Assembly: GCA_030145245.1 (NCBI GenBank)
Contig: JAQYWC010000025.1
Location: forward strand, 62,001-126,000
Reading direction: 5' to 3'
Origin: Desulfobacterium sp.
GTDB taxonomy: Bacteria > Desulfobacterota > Desulfobacteria > Desulfobacterales > Desulfobacteraceae
DNA: 64,000 bases
Below the pieces are notes generated by a model that ran no database searches, was not told where the DNA came from, and was given only the letters and a program-made list of their open reading frames with translations. Below are positions 1-9,320 of this stretch, piece by piece (position 1 is the first letter of the stretch; the number at the start of each line of letters is the position of its first letter). Position numbers and translations under genes: made by a program.

Positions 1-1
1 G

Positions 2-736
2 TTTGTTGCTTCCACCTTTCTTCGCGGGGTGCGGTTCGGGTTTGTTTCCTCCACCCTCCTGGCCCAGGTGGATGCAAGTGTCGGGGGCAAAAACGGGGTT
101 AATTTCTCCGGCTATAAAAACATGGTGGGGGTGTTTAACCAGCCTGGGTTTGTGATCTGCGACATGGCGTTGTTGAGGTCCCTTCCCCAGAGCGAGGTCC
201 TGTGCGGACTGGCCGAGATCATCAAGCATGCCTGCATCGAGGATAGGGCCATGTTTGAATTCCTTGAAGCCTCATCTGGCCTGGCCCTGGAGCTGGACCC
301 CCATGCCATCGAGCGCCTGGTCCATGATTCCGTGGTGATTAAATCCACCATTGTCAACCGGGATGAACGGGAGCAGGGGGAGCGCAGGAAGCTCAATTTC
401 GGCCACACCTTTGGCCATGCCTTTGAGAAGATCCTTAAGGTGCCCCATGGCGAGGCCGTGGCTGCCGGCATGGTGGCAGCAGCAGCCCTTTCCGTGAAAA
501 AAGGGTATTTAAGCCCGGAAGAGTTCCATCGCATTGAGGCCCTTTTGAAAAACGTGAACCTTCCCACCCGGTTTTCCCTTTCCGGGGCCCAGGTGTTGGA
601 TGCCATGCGCCGGGACAAGAAGAGGGAAGGGGAGGCGATCCATTTTGTGCTGCTCAAGGGGCTGGGCCAGGCCGTGGTGGAGGCCATTCCCCTTGTGGAG
701 CTTGAAGCTTACATGGAGGAGCTGGACCTGTTTTAA
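2..736 (+). CDS. aroB: 3-dehydroquinate synthase, 5'-truncated by window edge
   Basis: This is the C-terminal two thirds of 3-dehydroquinate synthase, the shikimate-pathway enzyme that cyclises DAHP to 3-dehydroquinate using NAD and a divalent metal. The frame is open from base 2, before the first internal ATG, so the real start lies outside the window. Family motifs are clear: the TTLLAQVDSSVGGK-type loop (here STLLAQVDASVGGK), GLAEIIKHA with the metal-binding Glu, FGHTFGHAFE and HGEAVAAGM with the metal-binding His residues. About 245 residues are visible; the family usually has about 350-360. Other sugar-cyclase relatives (DOI-synthase-like) cannot be fully excluded, but the motifs fit AroB. 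Confidence 0.93.
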   Translation, partial: FVASTFLRGVRFGFVSSTLLAQVDASVGGKNGVNFSGYKNMVGVFNQPGFVICDMALLRSLPQSEVLCGLAEIIKHACIEDRAMFEFLEASSGLALELDPHAIERLVHDSVVIKSTIVNRDEREQGERRKLNFGHTFGHAFEKILKVPHGEAVAAGMVAAAALSVKKGYLSPEEFHRIEALLKNVNLPTRFSLSGAQVLDAMRRDKKREGEAIHFVLLKGLGQAVVEAIPLVELEAYMEELDLF

Positions 737-754
737 CGACGGGGCATGACGAGC

Positions 755-795
755 CAATGGGGGCCGGGGGATAACGCCCCCGGCCGCTCCCATTG
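755..795. terminator. Long hairpin between convergent aroB and the GGDEF gene
   Basis: A 9-bp GC stem (ggccggggg at 762-770 with cccccggcc at 777-785, 6-nt loop) is extended by an outer 7-bp stem (caatggg at 755-761 with cccattg at 789-795) across a 3-nt bulge. It sits in the 83-bp gap between two convergent stop codons, where a bidirectional terminator is expected. There is no clear T-tract on either side, so the termination role is inferred from position and strength. Confidence 0.55.
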
Positions 796-819
796 CGAAC
801 CGGTACAGGGGATAGGCGG

Positions 820-1911
820 TTACGCCTGGCCGGCGATTTTGATGCTGAATCCCGGTTCTTTTTTTGCCGCATACATGGCCTTGTCTGCCGTTTTGACCAG
901 GGTGTTTGCATCCATGCTTTTTTCAGGCGTTGAGATGGCAATACCGATACTGCAGGAGACCGACGTTTCCGGGATGGATGCTTTAATTTCATCACATAAT
1001 CGTTCAGATACAACCTTTCCATCATTCAGGCTGCGGGCTGACAAAATAATGCAGAATTCATCCCCCCCGTACCGGGCGGCCACTTCGTTCTCCCGGGTTA
1101 CTTTTTTCATGGCGTTGCCCACGGCGACAAGCACGGCATCCCCGGCCTTGTGTCCTTTGGAATCATTTAATTTCTTAAACCCGTCCAGGTCAAAGTAAAT
1201 GAGCACGGTGGAACGATTCACTCGGTTCGCCCGGGATAACTCCTTTTTGAGTTCTTCATAAAAGGTATGCTGGTTCAGCAAACCGGTCAAGCCGTCATGG
1301 CGGGCCAGCTCTTTGAGGGATTGTGTTCTTTGGGCAACGGTTTCTTCAAGGGACTCGGCATAGTTCTCCAGTTCATCCCTGCTGCGCCGGGTCTCGGCGA
1401 TCAGGCTGCTGATGTAGGTATCCACCGTTAAGGAGAGGTCAAACATTAAAATTTTTTCAACAGCCAGCTGGCTCATCATGCAGGACTCACAATCACGGTC
1501 GCTCTGTTTTGAAATGAGTTCCCGCAATATGGCACTCAGGTTATGGACTGCGGATATATAATATTTGGGATCCAGGCCGATTCGTTTATGGACCACCCCC
1601 ACCCGCAATCTTGAATGGACATACTCTTCATCATACTGCCCGTCAAAAAGGGTGAGGATGTACTGGCGCTGATAATTTTTAAGCCGTGACAGGGTCTCGG
1701 CATCGCCGATCACCCGGTCCATCTCATCAAAGGGGAGGATCTTTTTATAAAACAGGTCCACAATATCATCAATTTCACCGGCAATTATCTCCCGCATGGA
1801 TTCAAGCTGTCTGGCATCCTGGTCAGTGAAGTTCAGGTATTTTTTCCGCCGCAGGATTTCCCTGTCGGTGATTTTTAATTGCTCCATCAGGGTCTGATCC
1901 GTGGTTTTCAT
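820..1911 (-). CDS. Globin-coupled sensor diguanylate cyclase
   Basis: Predicted haem-based (O2 or redox gas) sensor that makes cyclic di-GMP. Residues about 10-165 are a protoglobin-type sensor domain with the LFYKKIL helix and the proximal-His motif GVVHKRIGLDPKYYI (His108). A short coiled linker follows, then a GGDEF domain (about 200-358) with intact GGDEF at 282-286. The upstream inhibitory I-site position reads RENE (273-276) rather than RxxD, so product inhibition may be weak or absent. The ATG at 1911 has an AGGAG nine bases upstream. It lies 13 bp after the ACR3 gene on the same strand, so the two are probably co-transcribed. Membrane segments are absent; the protein should be cytosolic. 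Confidence 0.88.
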   Translation of the reverse strand: MKTTDQTLMEQLKITDREILRRKKYLNFTDQDARQLESMREIIAGEIDDIVDLFYKKILPFDEMDRVIGDAETLSRLKNYQRQYILTLFDGQYDEEYVHSRLRVGVVHKRIGLDPKYYISAVHNLSAILRELISKQSDRDCESCMMSQLAVEKILMFDLSLTVDTYISSLIAETRRSRDELENYAESLEETVAQRTQSLKELARHDGLTGLLNQHTFYEELKKELSRANRVNRSTVLIYFDLDGFKKLNDSKGHKAGDAVLVAVGNAMKKVTRENEVAARYGGDEFCIILSARSLNDGKVVSERLCDEIKASIPETSVSCSIGIAISTPEKSMDANTLVKTADKAMYAAKKEPGFSIKIAGQA

Positions 1912-1924
1912 TCAAAAGATCTCC

Positions 1925-3109
1925 TTATCGTTTAAAAAAGCCCTGGGTGCCAAGGCAGAACTTTACCAGCATCAACATCACCGGCACCTCAATCAGCACC
2001 CCCACCACCGTTGCAAGGGCAGCACCCGAGGAGAGGCCGAACAGCATGGTCGAGGTGGCGATGGCAACCTCAAAATGGTTGGACGCACCGATCATGGCCG
2101 CCGGGGCGGCGTCTTCATAGGAGAGGTTCATGAGTTTGGCAGCACCATACCCCAGCCCAAAGACAAGAATGGTTTGCAGGAACAGGGGGATGGCGATCCA
2201 GACAATGGTCAGCGGGTTGTTCAGGATAACTTCGCCCTTGAAGCTGAACAGGAGCACAAGGGTGGTCAGGAGGGCAATGATGGTCACCGGGGTGAGCACG
2301 TGGAGAAATTTTTCCTTAAACCAGGTTTCCCCCTTTGATGCAATGATCCATCTCCGGGAGATAAATCCTGCCCCAAGGGGGAGAACAACATAGATGGAGA
2401 CCGACAGCAGCAGGGCCTGCCAGGGCACGGGCAGCCGGCCGACCCCGAGAAGGAAACCGCCCAGAATGCCGTAGAGCAGCAGCATGGTCAACGAGTTGAT
2501 GGCCACCATGGCCAGGGTCAGGCCGTCGTTTCCCCGGGACAGGTACCCCCACACCAGGACCATGGCCGTGCAGGGGGCAATTCCCAGCAGAATGCAGCCG
2601 GCCAGGTAACTGCGCCACAGGGGGATCTCCAGCAGTTTCACCCCCTGTGACATCACCACGGTCCCGGCGCCGTGCACGGAACCCACCGGCAGGTCCAATC
2701 CAAACGGCATCTTTACCAGATCCGTGGCATCCGGGCCAATCAGCTGATTGAAAACAACGCCCAGGAACAGAAGCGAAATGCCATACATGGTAAACGGCTT
2801 GATCGCCCAATTGATGAAAAGGGTTAAAAAGACCGGCTTGCCGCTTTTGCCGGCCTTGATGGCCTGGGTGAAATCGATTTTCACCATGATGGGGTACATC
2901 ATGAAAAACAGGCAGACCGCGATGGGGATCGACACCACCGGCGCTCCGTTGACGGAGATGGACATGGTGTCGAGGGTCTTTGCTAAATTGGGCGCAATTT
3001 TCCCCAGCAGGATGCCGCCGATGATGCACAGCCCCACCCACAGGGTCAGATATTTCTCAAATATGCTGCTGATCTGCCGCTCTTTGGATGGATCGCTTTG
3101 GCCTGCCAT
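1925..3109 (-). CDS. acr3: ACR3-family arsenite efflux permease
   Basis: Inner-membrane arsenite exporter of the bile/arsenite/riboflavin transporter superfamily. It has about ten hydrophobic segments over 394 residues and carries the diagnostic [12 protein letters not shown] segment with the conserved family Cys. The start has a strong GGGGAGG eight bases upstream. No arsR, arsC or arsM is adjacent, which is unusual for an ars locus. Upstream is creD (22 bp) and downstream is the globin-coupled cyclase (13 bp), suggesting read-through transcription. The substrate is inferred from family; an antimonite role is also possible. Confidence 0.88.
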   Translation of the reverse strand: MAGQSDPSKERQISSIFEKYLTLWVGLCIIGGILLGKIAPNLAKTLDTMSISVNGAPVVSIPIAVCLFFMMYPIMVKIDFTQAIKAGKSGKPVFLTLFINWAIKPFTMYGISLLFLGVVFNQLIGPDATDLVKMPFGLDLPVGSVHGAGTVVMSQGVKLLEIPLWRSYLAGCILLGIAPCTAMVLVWGYLSRGNDGLTLAMVAINSLTMLLLYGILGGFLLGVGRLPVPWQALLLSVSIYVVLPLGAGFISRRWIIASKGETWFKEKFLHVLTPVTIIALLTTLVLLFSFKGEVILNNPLTIVWIAIPLFLQTILVFGLGYGAAKLMNLSYEDAAPAAMIGASNHFEVAIATSTMLFGLSSGAALATVVGVLIEVPVMLMLVKFCLGTQGFFKR

Positions 3110-3131
3110 TTGATCTTCCTCCCCTTTTGCG

Positions 3132-4469
3132 TCATTGTTGGGTTTGATCTTTGTCCAGGGAATACCAGTCTATCTTCCGGGTGATGTACATCACCGTGGT
3201 CAATACGATGAATAGTCCAATTCCTCCCATGAGCAGGGCATAATCTTCAAGTTGAAGGACAATGTATAAGTATGTGTACAGGACGATCAATATGCCGAAC
3301 ACCGTTAATGCGAAATAGTTATTTTTTAAAATCCCCCTGGAGTAACCGGTGATGATGGTGGTGATGGCAGCCGCAGATAGAATATAGGCAAGATCGAAGT
3401 TCAAATGCTCAGAGAGTGAGAGTAGTAAAACGTAAAATAAAATAATGGCAAGGCCGATTAAAATGTACTGAATCGGATGAACTCTTTTTCGGTTGATCAC
3501 TTCTGAAAAGAAAAAAGCGGAAAATGTGAAAACGATGAACATCAACGCATATTTCGATATTCGAATGGATTTTTGATAGATGTCCGCCGTGATCAGCAGT
3601 CTCAGGCCAAAGGAAGATTCTCCCACCCTATATTGATTCCCCACCCAGAATTGAGGAAAGTTCCTGTTCAGGTGCAGAATGTTCCAGGTGGCTGAAAACC
3701 CTTTATTGCTCACCTGTCTTGATACCGGGAGGAATGCGCCGTTGAAGCTGGGGGAGGGCCAGGTGGATTCAAGATTGACACGGGTGGTTTCACCCATGGG
3801 GATGAAGCGGATCTGTTCACTGCCGTTCAGGTTCAGCTCCAGGGAAAAAGGGATATCTTTCTGGCTCGGGGAGAGGGGAATAACGCTTTGTACGCCGGAT
3901 GACGCAATGTCCGTTGTTTTCAATCCCGGGCCTGCCTTATACTCGTTTCCATTGAATCTGATGGGTATATTGTTCCGGATGCCCTTCATGTCTGTGATCC
4001 CAACTGAAAATGCGGCTTTTTCCCAAAGCACATTTGCAGGATCGATGTTGTACTGGTTGAGCATGGGCATTGAAAAACTGCCATTCATCTGGATTTGAGT
4101 GTTATAAAGGACCGCTTCATACAGGCTTCGATATCTGATGGTCGGGTCTATCTGCCCGGTAATATCGATGCTTTCAGGTAAAACATGAAAATAGCGGATA
4201 TTGAATTTTACCTTGTCGTTATCGTCTTTGTAAAAAGACTTAAATGGAACGCTTATAAAAGGGCCAGTAATGGTTTGACTGTTTCCCCATTTCTGGTTGA
4301 TCTCCTGAACCACCATATCTCTTCTTGACTCCCTTTCCCGCATCAGTGACGAGACCATGGAGGTTGGAATGATGAGAACCAGAACCAACAGGCCGATGGC
4401 TACAATTTTCAGGGTGGCGGAGTTTCGGATAAAACTGCCTGTTTTCGTGACTGTGTCTTGTTTGCTCAT
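3132..4469 (-). CDS. creD: CreD family inner-membrane protein
   Basis: Inner-membrane protein of the CreD family, which is linked to envelope-stress and beta-lactam phenotypes in other bacteria; its biochemistry is unknown. An N-terminal membrane segment (about residues 15-35) is followed by a large beta-rich extracytoplasmic region of about 250 residues, then five or six C-terminal membrane helices. The frame extends upstream to a GTG at 4562 and an ATG at 4511. The ATG at 4469 is preferred: it has GAGGAG about 13 bases upstream and gives the usual CreD N-terminus with the LLIPxxMVxxLMxERESRR motif. CreBC regulators are not visible nearby. Confidence 0.85.
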   Translation of the reverse strand: MSKQDTVTKTGSFIRNSATLKIVAIGLLVLVLIIPTSMVSSLMRERESRRDMVVQEINQKWGNSQTITGPFISVPFKSFYKDDNDKVKFNIRYFHVLPESIDITGQIDPTIRYRSLYEAVLYNTQIQMNGSFSMPMLNQYNIDPANVLWEKAAFSVGITDMKGIRNNIPIRFNGNEYKAGPGLKTTDIASSGVQSVIPLSPSQKDIPFSLELNLNGSEQIRFIPMGETTRVNLESTWPSPSFNGAFLPVSRQVSNKGFSATWNILHLNRNFPQFWVGNQYRVGESSFGLRLLITADIYQKSIRISKYALMFIVFTFSAFFFSEVINRKRVHPIQYILIGLAIILFYVLLLSLSEHLNFDLAYILSAAAITTIITGYSRGILKNNYFALTVFGILIVLYTYLYIVLQLEDYALLMGGIGLFIVLTTVMYITRKIDWYSLDKDQTQQ

Positions 4470-4570
4470 TTTTTGCACCAGACTCCTCGTAGATGTTGTG
4501 ATATTGTTCATGGATGATCTAAATATCAGGGGCGTTCCCCGGATGGCAAGGTTTTTCGCCACACCCGGAT

Positions 4571-5602
4571 TCAGGGGAACGGAACGATCTCCTGTTGCTT
4601 TTCATCCCATACTTTCAGCCGGACACAGGCAAGGCTTTTCCTGAGGGTGAGGGGTGTTATGGTTTGCAGTGCCGGAACGGCATCGTAACACTGCTTGAGT
4701 TTGTAATTGGGGATTCTGGGGTTCAGGTGGTGGATATGGTGGTAGCCGATGTTGCCTGAAAACCAACCTAGCAGCGCCGGCAATTTGTAAAAAGAACTGC
4801 CTTCCATGGCCGCGCGTAACGGCTCCCATTCGCGTTTGCGTGCCCAGTATCCCCCCGGAAACTGATGCTGCACGTAAAACAACCAGATCCCCCCTGCCCC
4901 TGCAAGCCACAACACCGGCAATTGGATCATGAGGTAGGTCTGCCACCCAAGAACCCGGGCACCAGCCAGGACCATGGCAAGGATGAGCAGGTTGGTGAAA
5001 AGAACGCCCATTTTTTCCTTCCGCCGCACCCGTTGGGTCGGGAGCCGGTTGCTGAAAAGAAAAATGAACAAGGCGCCCAGTCCGATCAGCACCAGGGGGT
5101 TGCGGTAAATTCTGTAGAGCCATTGTTCTTTTTTTGATGCGTTCTCATATTCCCTTCGCGTCATGGTCCAGATGTCGCCGAATCCCCGGGCATCGAGATT
5201 CGCGTAGGTCACATGGTGGCGAAGGTGAATGAACCGCCAGTCTTCAAACGGCGTAAACACCAATACCCCCAGGAGATAGCCGAAGAATGTGTTGACCCGC
5301 CTTGCCGGGAAAAAAGAGCCATGGACACAATCGTGGAACAGAATGAATATCCGGACCAGAAATCCGGCGGCAGGCAGGGCGATCATCAGGGTCAATGCGT
5401 AGGAGTAGCCCAGTTGGATCGACCGGATCATCAGGTACCACAGGCCGGCGTAAGGGAGTAGGGTGTTTGTCAACTGCAGGATCGCTTTTCGCCTGTCCGG
5501 CTTCCGGAATGTCGTAAGTGTTGGAGACCAATCGGGCCGGTTGGGGCCGGGATTCTCTGTTTCTCCATTGCTGCCGGCCCTGTTGGATTCATGTACAACC
5601 AT
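4571..5602 (-). CDS. Membrane fatty acid desaturase
   Basis: Integral-membrane di-iron fatty acid desaturase of the DesA/delta-12-like family, which needs O2 for catalysis. The three histidine boxes are present: HDCVH, HLRHH and HHIHH. The frame runs open to 5881, but the ATG at 5602 has GGAGGG six bases upstream, giving about 343 residues, the normal size. An O2-dependent lipid enzyme in an apparently anaerobic genome is notable; it may be used during oxygen exposure or may modify another lipid-like substrate. It heads a same-strand run with creD, acr3 and the cyclase (101-bp gap to creD). Confidence 0.86.
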   Translation of the reverse strand: MVVHESNRAGSNGETENPGPNRPDWSPTLTTFRKPDRRKAILQLTNTLLPYAGLWYLMIRSIQLGYSYALTLMIALPAAGFLVRIFILFHDCVHGSFFPARRVNTFFGYLLGVLVFTPFEDWRFIHLRHHVTYANLDARGFGDIWTMTRREYENASKKEQWLYRIYRNPLVLIGLGALFIFLFSNRLPTQRVRRKEKMGVLFTNLLILAMVLAGARVLGWQTYLMIQLPVLWLAGAGGIWLFYVQHQFPGGYWARKREWEPLRAAMEGSSFYKLPALLGWFSGNIGYHHIHHLNPRIPNYKLKQCYDAVPALQTITPLTLRKSLACVRLKVWDEKQQEIVPFP

Positions 5603-5895
5603 GTTGAACCCTCCGCTTGGCTGTTCACTGTTTTTGAGCCTTGGTGCTGTTTTACCGTTAGCACAACTATTGGCTGAAAACAAGGGGTGAACCTTGGTGG
5701 GCGAGGTTCTGTGATGATAATTTTTACAGGCTTTCTTCCCCTGTTCCTTCAATGATGAACCCTGGGATGGAATAGGCTTGTGTTTTATCCATGGAACTGG
5801 TAGCTGGGAAAGGTTTGTGCCCATGACAGCAGTTGCAGGTCGCCTGATCGGGGACAATGATCCTTTGGCTAAATCTATCACAATTTGGAGCGGGT

Positions 5896-7305
5896 ATGAA
5901 GTTTGATCCTTTGGTTTTCGCAGAGATGAATCGCAGGGAATGTGGGGAAAACTATGACGCCATGGCCTGGGTTGCCGAACAGGCGGCCATGGATGCCGGC
6001 CACAGGCGCGACCGGCTACTTGAGGCTATTTTTTCTTCCCATGGCAATGGGGGGCAATGGGGGTTTGCCAACACCAAACCGTTTACCGGCGCGCTTTCCC
6101 CCGGTTGCCAGTTGTGCGGCCAGGGGGGCTGGTCCTGTTTGTTTGTCAACAACCTGTGCAATGCAAACTGCTTTTACTGCCCTTCGTCCCAAACGGACAG
6201 ATCCGTTCCCGGCACGGGCAGCCTTGAATTTGATAATCCGGACGATTATGTGGATTATCTCAACGCCTTTAACATCCGTGGGGTCAGCTTCAGCGGGGGG
6301 GAGCCCACCCTGACCTTTGACCGGGTGATGCGGTTTTTAAAAACCCTGAGACAGCGGGAGGTTCGCCCCTTCTACATCTGGATGTACACAAACGGCATCC
6401 TGATCACCGAAGAGAAGCTCAAGGCCCTCCGGGACCAGGGGCTTGATGAGATCCGCTTTGATATCGGCGCTGATGGGTACAACCTTGACAAGGTCAGGCG
6501 GGCCGTGGGCATCATTCCTAGGGTCACGGTGGAGATCCCGGCCGTTCCGGAGGATCTTGGGCGGTTGAAACAGGTGGTTTACGAGCTTGGCAACATGGGG
6601 GTGGATTTTCTGAACCTCCACCAGCTCCGGTGCACCCCGTTTAACAGGGAGAAGTTCATGGGCCGGAACTACACTTTTCTTCACGGTCCCGGGGTCACGG
6701 TGCTTGAAACCGAGCTTGCCGCCCTTGAGGTGATGAAGTATACCCTTGACGAGAAGATCCCCCTTCCGGTCAATTATTGTTCCTTCATCTACCGGCACCA
6801 GTTCCAGGGGGCAGGGACCCGCCGGCGAAACGCCCTGCTGGTTAAAAAGGATTACGAAGATGTCACGGAAACCGGGTATATCCGCTCCATGGTCCTGGAG
6901 GGCGCTCCCGAAGCGATCGGCCGTATGAACGATGGGCTGGTTTCAGCCGGTTGCGATCCTTGCCTGTGGCATGTTCCGGGGAAAGGGGACCGCCTGCTTT
7001 TTGGCAGCCGTCTGTGGGACCACATGGATTTTAAAGGCGTGGAACTGTCTTTAAGTTATTTCAATACCGCCCTGAGGCCGGCACTCTCCTATCACTATCC
7101 GTTTAAGGAGGTTGAACTTAATTCCGGGAAAAAGGTGGTGATTGAACGGCGGGCTGAGCAGCGGGGGATCCGTGTTGCACCGGGCATGGTCCAGGGGTTT
7201 TTTGATCGGTTTGTCCGTGAACCGGTAAGTCCCGGTGATACGGATTCCATGGCGGAGGTTGCGGCCTATGAGGCGTTCAGGCCGGGACTCATGGACTACT
7301 TTTAA
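5896..7305 (+). CDS. Radical SAM protein, unknown substrate
   Basis: Radical SAM enzyme. The ATG at 5896 (GGAG five bases upstream) is preferred over the ORF start at 5857. The SAM [4Fe-4S] motif is C88-x3-C92-x2-C95 (CNANCFYC), followed by the SFSGGEPTL SAM-binding strand. Just before it are three more cysteines, C71-x2-C74-x6-C81 (CQLCGQGGWSC), which could form a second metal site or be structural. The C-terminal part of about 200 residues lacks a recognised SPASM/TRAM signature. It is divergent from the desaturase (293-bp gap without a visible gene) and transcribed alone. I do not recognise the substrate. Confidence 0.8.
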   Translation: MKFDPLVFAEMNRRECGENYDAMAWVAEQAAMDAGHRRDRLLEAIFSSHGNGGQWGFANTKPFTGALSPGCQLCGQGGWSCLFVNNLCNANCFYCPSSQTDRSVPGTGSLEFDNPDDYVDYLNAFNIRGVSFSGGEPTLTFDRVMRFLKTLRQREVRPFYIWMYTNGILITEEKLKALRDQGLDEIRFDIGADGYNLDKVRRAVGIIPRVTVEIPAVPEDLGRLKQVVYELGNMGVDFLNLHQLRCTPFNREKFMGRNYTFLHGPGVTVLETELAALEVMKYTLDEKIPLPVNYCSFIYRHQFQGAGTRRRNALLVKKDYEDVTETGYIRSMVLEGAPEAIGRMNDGLVSAGCDPCLWHVPGKGDRLLFGSRLWDHMDFKGVELSLSYFNTALRPALSYHYPFKEVELNSGKKVVIERRAEQRGIRVAPGMVQGFFDRFVREPVSPGDTDSMAEVAAYEAFRPGLMDYF

Positions 7306-7308
7306 ATT

Positions 7309-7345
7309 GCCGGGAGATCTTTTCCAACGGTTGGGATCTCCCGGC
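7309..7345. terminator. Bidirectional terminator hairpin
   Basis: A perfect 11-bp stem (gccgggagatc at 7309-7319 with gatctcccggc at 7335-7345) with a 15-nt loop lies four bases after the radical SAM stop codon and just before the convergent transporter stop. A short T-rich stretch follows on the + strand. Confidence 0.75.
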
Positions 7346-7356
7346 AGGCTATTTTA

Positions 7357-8901
7357 CTAGTTGGCTGTAAGCATGGCCCACTGGGGAATCATGCCGGGTT
7401 CAATGGAGAAAACCGTGGTCCCAAGGGCAAAGAAAATCCCTGTGATTACTATGATACCGATGAAATTGATCAAAATACCCGCCTTGACCATGTCGAACAT
7501 CCTTATCTTGCCGCTGCTGAAAACAATGGCATTGGGCGGGGTGGCAATGGGCATCATGAATGCGCAGGAGGCGGAGAGGGTCGCCGGAATCAGCAGCATC
7601 AGGGGGTTGATCTTCATGGCCACTGCCATGGATGAGAGAACGGGAAGAATCATCTGGGTGGTGGCGGTGTTGGATGTCAGCTCCGTCAAAAAGGTGAGGG
7701 TGGTGCAGATGCTTGAGATCATCACCACGGGACTTGTCCCTTCCAGAATCTGGAGTTTGTTGCCGATGAACGCCGACAGCCCGGAGAGCTGAAATCCCTT
7801 GGCCAGGGCAAACCCGCCGCCGAAAAGAAGGATAATTCCCCAGGGCAGTTTGGTAAACACCTCGCTGCCCAGGATGGTGGCGGAGGTGCTTTCCTTCCGG
7901 GTCACCGGAAGAAAAAACAGGATCATGGACATGGCAATGGCCACGGTGCCGTCATCCACCAGGGAGGGAAACGGCAGCATGGATGCCCAGCCCGGCACAA
8001 CGGCGAATCCCAGGTTCAGGTTTTTTCTGAAGATCCATAAAAAGGCGGTCAGGGCAAATACCATGAGCACCTTTTTCTCCTCAGGGGAGATGGGGCCGAG
8101 ATCCTTGTACTCCTTCTCCACCACGGTGGGGTCGACCCTTACATGGGCCGGGGTCCGGTAAAACACCTGGGTCAGCAGGAACCAGATGATGGCGATCATG
8201 ACAACGGTCAGGGGAAGGGCCATGAGCATCCAGGTGCCGAAGGAGATGCCCGGTGCGGCCGGGAAGAGCTGCTCAAAGGTCCGGCTCAGCACAAGGTTGG
8301 GCGGGGTGCCCACCAGGGTTGCGGCACCGCCCATGGACGCGGCATAGGCAATACCCAGCAGCAGGGGGATGGCAAAGGACTTGGTGGTTTCCTCCCCAAA
8401 CTGATCCTCCATCTTCATGATGATGGAGAGGCCGATGGGAAGCATCATCACGGCGGTGGCGGTGTTGGAGATCCACATGGAAAGAAAGGCGGAAGCGAGC
8501 ATGAACCCGAATATGATCCGGGAAGGACCGCCGCCGATGGTTTTCACCGTGAACAGGGCAATCCGCTTGTGAAGATTCCATTTCTCCATGGCGAGAGCGA
8601 TGAGGAATCCGCCCATGAACAGAAAGATGGTGCTGTTGAAATAGACCCCGGCCGCAGTTTTGCCCTTCATGATGCCCAGCAGGGGATAGAGGATGACGGG
8701 AATCAGTGACGTGGCCGCAAGGGGGATCGCCTCGGTTACCCACAGCACCGCCATGAGAACAGCCACTGCCGCCATGCGCGTGACCTCGGGATGGGCCGGG
8801 TCAAGGTTCATCATCCACACCAGGGCAAAGAGTACAGGCCCCAGTAGGAGACCTGTCATTTGCAGTTTGGACCTCTTATTCATGTTCACTTCAGACGCCA
8901 T
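7357..8901 (-). CDS. DASS/SLC13-family sodium:carboxylate symporter
   Basis: Predicted Na+-coupled di- or tricarboxylate (or sulfate) symporter of the divalent anion:sodium symporter family. It has 514 residues and about 11-12 membrane segments. The two characteristic SNT motifs are present (SNTATAVMMLP and TSNTATTQMILP), together with the GTPPNLV and ATPPNAIV loops. GGAGGAG lies five bases before the ATG at 8901. A sigma-54-type promoter about 60 bp upstream and a divergent DctB/DctD-like pair strongly suggest substrate-induced expression of a C4-dicarboxylate or similar transporter. The exact substrate cannot be read from sequence. Confidence 0.88.
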   Translation of the reverse strand: MASEVNMNKRSKLQMTGLLLGPVLFALVWMMNLDPAHPEVTRMAAVAVLMAVLWVTEAIPLAATSLIPVILYPLLGIMKGKTAAGVYFNSTIFLFMGGFLIALAMEKWNLHKRIALFTVKTIGGGPSRIIFGFMLASAFLSMWISNTATAVMMLPIGLSIIMKMEDQFGEETTKSFAIPLLLGIAYAASMGGAATLVGTPPNLVLSRTFEQLFPAAPGISFGTWMLMALPLTVVMIAIIWFLLTQVFYRTPAHVRVDPTVVEKEYKDLGPISPEEKKVLMVFALTAFLWIFRKNLNLGFAVVPGWASMLPFPSLVDDGTVAIAMSMILFFLPVTRKESTSATILGSEVFTKLPWGIILLFGGGFALAKGFQLSGLSAFIGNKLQILEGTSPVVMISSICTTLTFLTELTSNTATTQMILPVLSSMAVAMKINPLMLLIPATLSASCAFMMPIATPPNAIVFSSGKIRMFDMVKAGILINFIGIIVITGIFFALGTTVFSIEPGMIPQWAMLTAN

Positions 8902-8961
8902 TAATACTCCTCCATTGGGTGATAAGCTTATGGTTTTTTACTTTTTTCTATTTCTCCCATA

Positions 8962-8977
8962 GGCAAGTTGTATGCCA
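8962..8977 (-). promoter_or_regulatory. Sigma-54 (RpoN) promoter for the DASS transporter
   Basis: The minus strand reads TGGCATACAACTTGCC, matching TGGCAC-N5-TTGCA with the invariant GG and GC correctly spaced. Transcription should start near 8951, giving a leader of about 50 nt before the transporter ATG. The neighbouring operon encodes an NtrC-class activator, the regulator type such promoters need. Confidence 0.72.
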
Positions 8978-8989
8978 GAAGAGTAATGG

Positions 8990-9018
8990 CCCGCACAGGG
9001 CGTCCTGCCCTGTGCGGG
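8990..9018. promoter_or_regulatory. Perfect 11-bp dyad, candidate activator-binding site
   Basis: cccgcacaggg (8990-9000) and ccctgtgcggg (9008-9018) form a perfect inverted repeat with a 7-nt spacer, centred about 53 bp upstream of the predicted sigma-54 start. No T-tract follows on either strand, so it is more likely an operator for the adjacent response regulator than a terminator. The rest of the 419-bp divergent gap (to 9320) holds no gene; a shorter ttcctt/aaggaa repeat occurs at 9067-9086. Confidence 0.5.
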
Positions 9019-9320
9019 TCCTGGTGAGGCTTGCCTTGTTTTCAGGGGCGTTTCAGGGAAAACAGATTCCTTGAATCCCTAAGGAACGGGGGGCATTGGT
9101 TGCTGTTGTTCCAGGGCTTACGGACTAAAATTCACCGCCATCCGGCGAATTTCCGCCGTTTTATCCCAGGTCCTGGCCATTTTTTCAGGCCGGGTGGTGA
9201 AAAGGTTTGTGCCTGGCCCGCAAACATACTAAGGTAAATACCCCTGTAGCGGTTTGACGGCCATCCATGGTGAATTGACTGGTAAAGCGGTTTTTTTGAA
9301 TGACACAAGAGATTGAATAG

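Noticed and set aside
8990-9018. Intrinsic terminator
   Set aside because: The dyad lies between divergent genes and has no T-tract on either side, so a protein-binding role is preferred.
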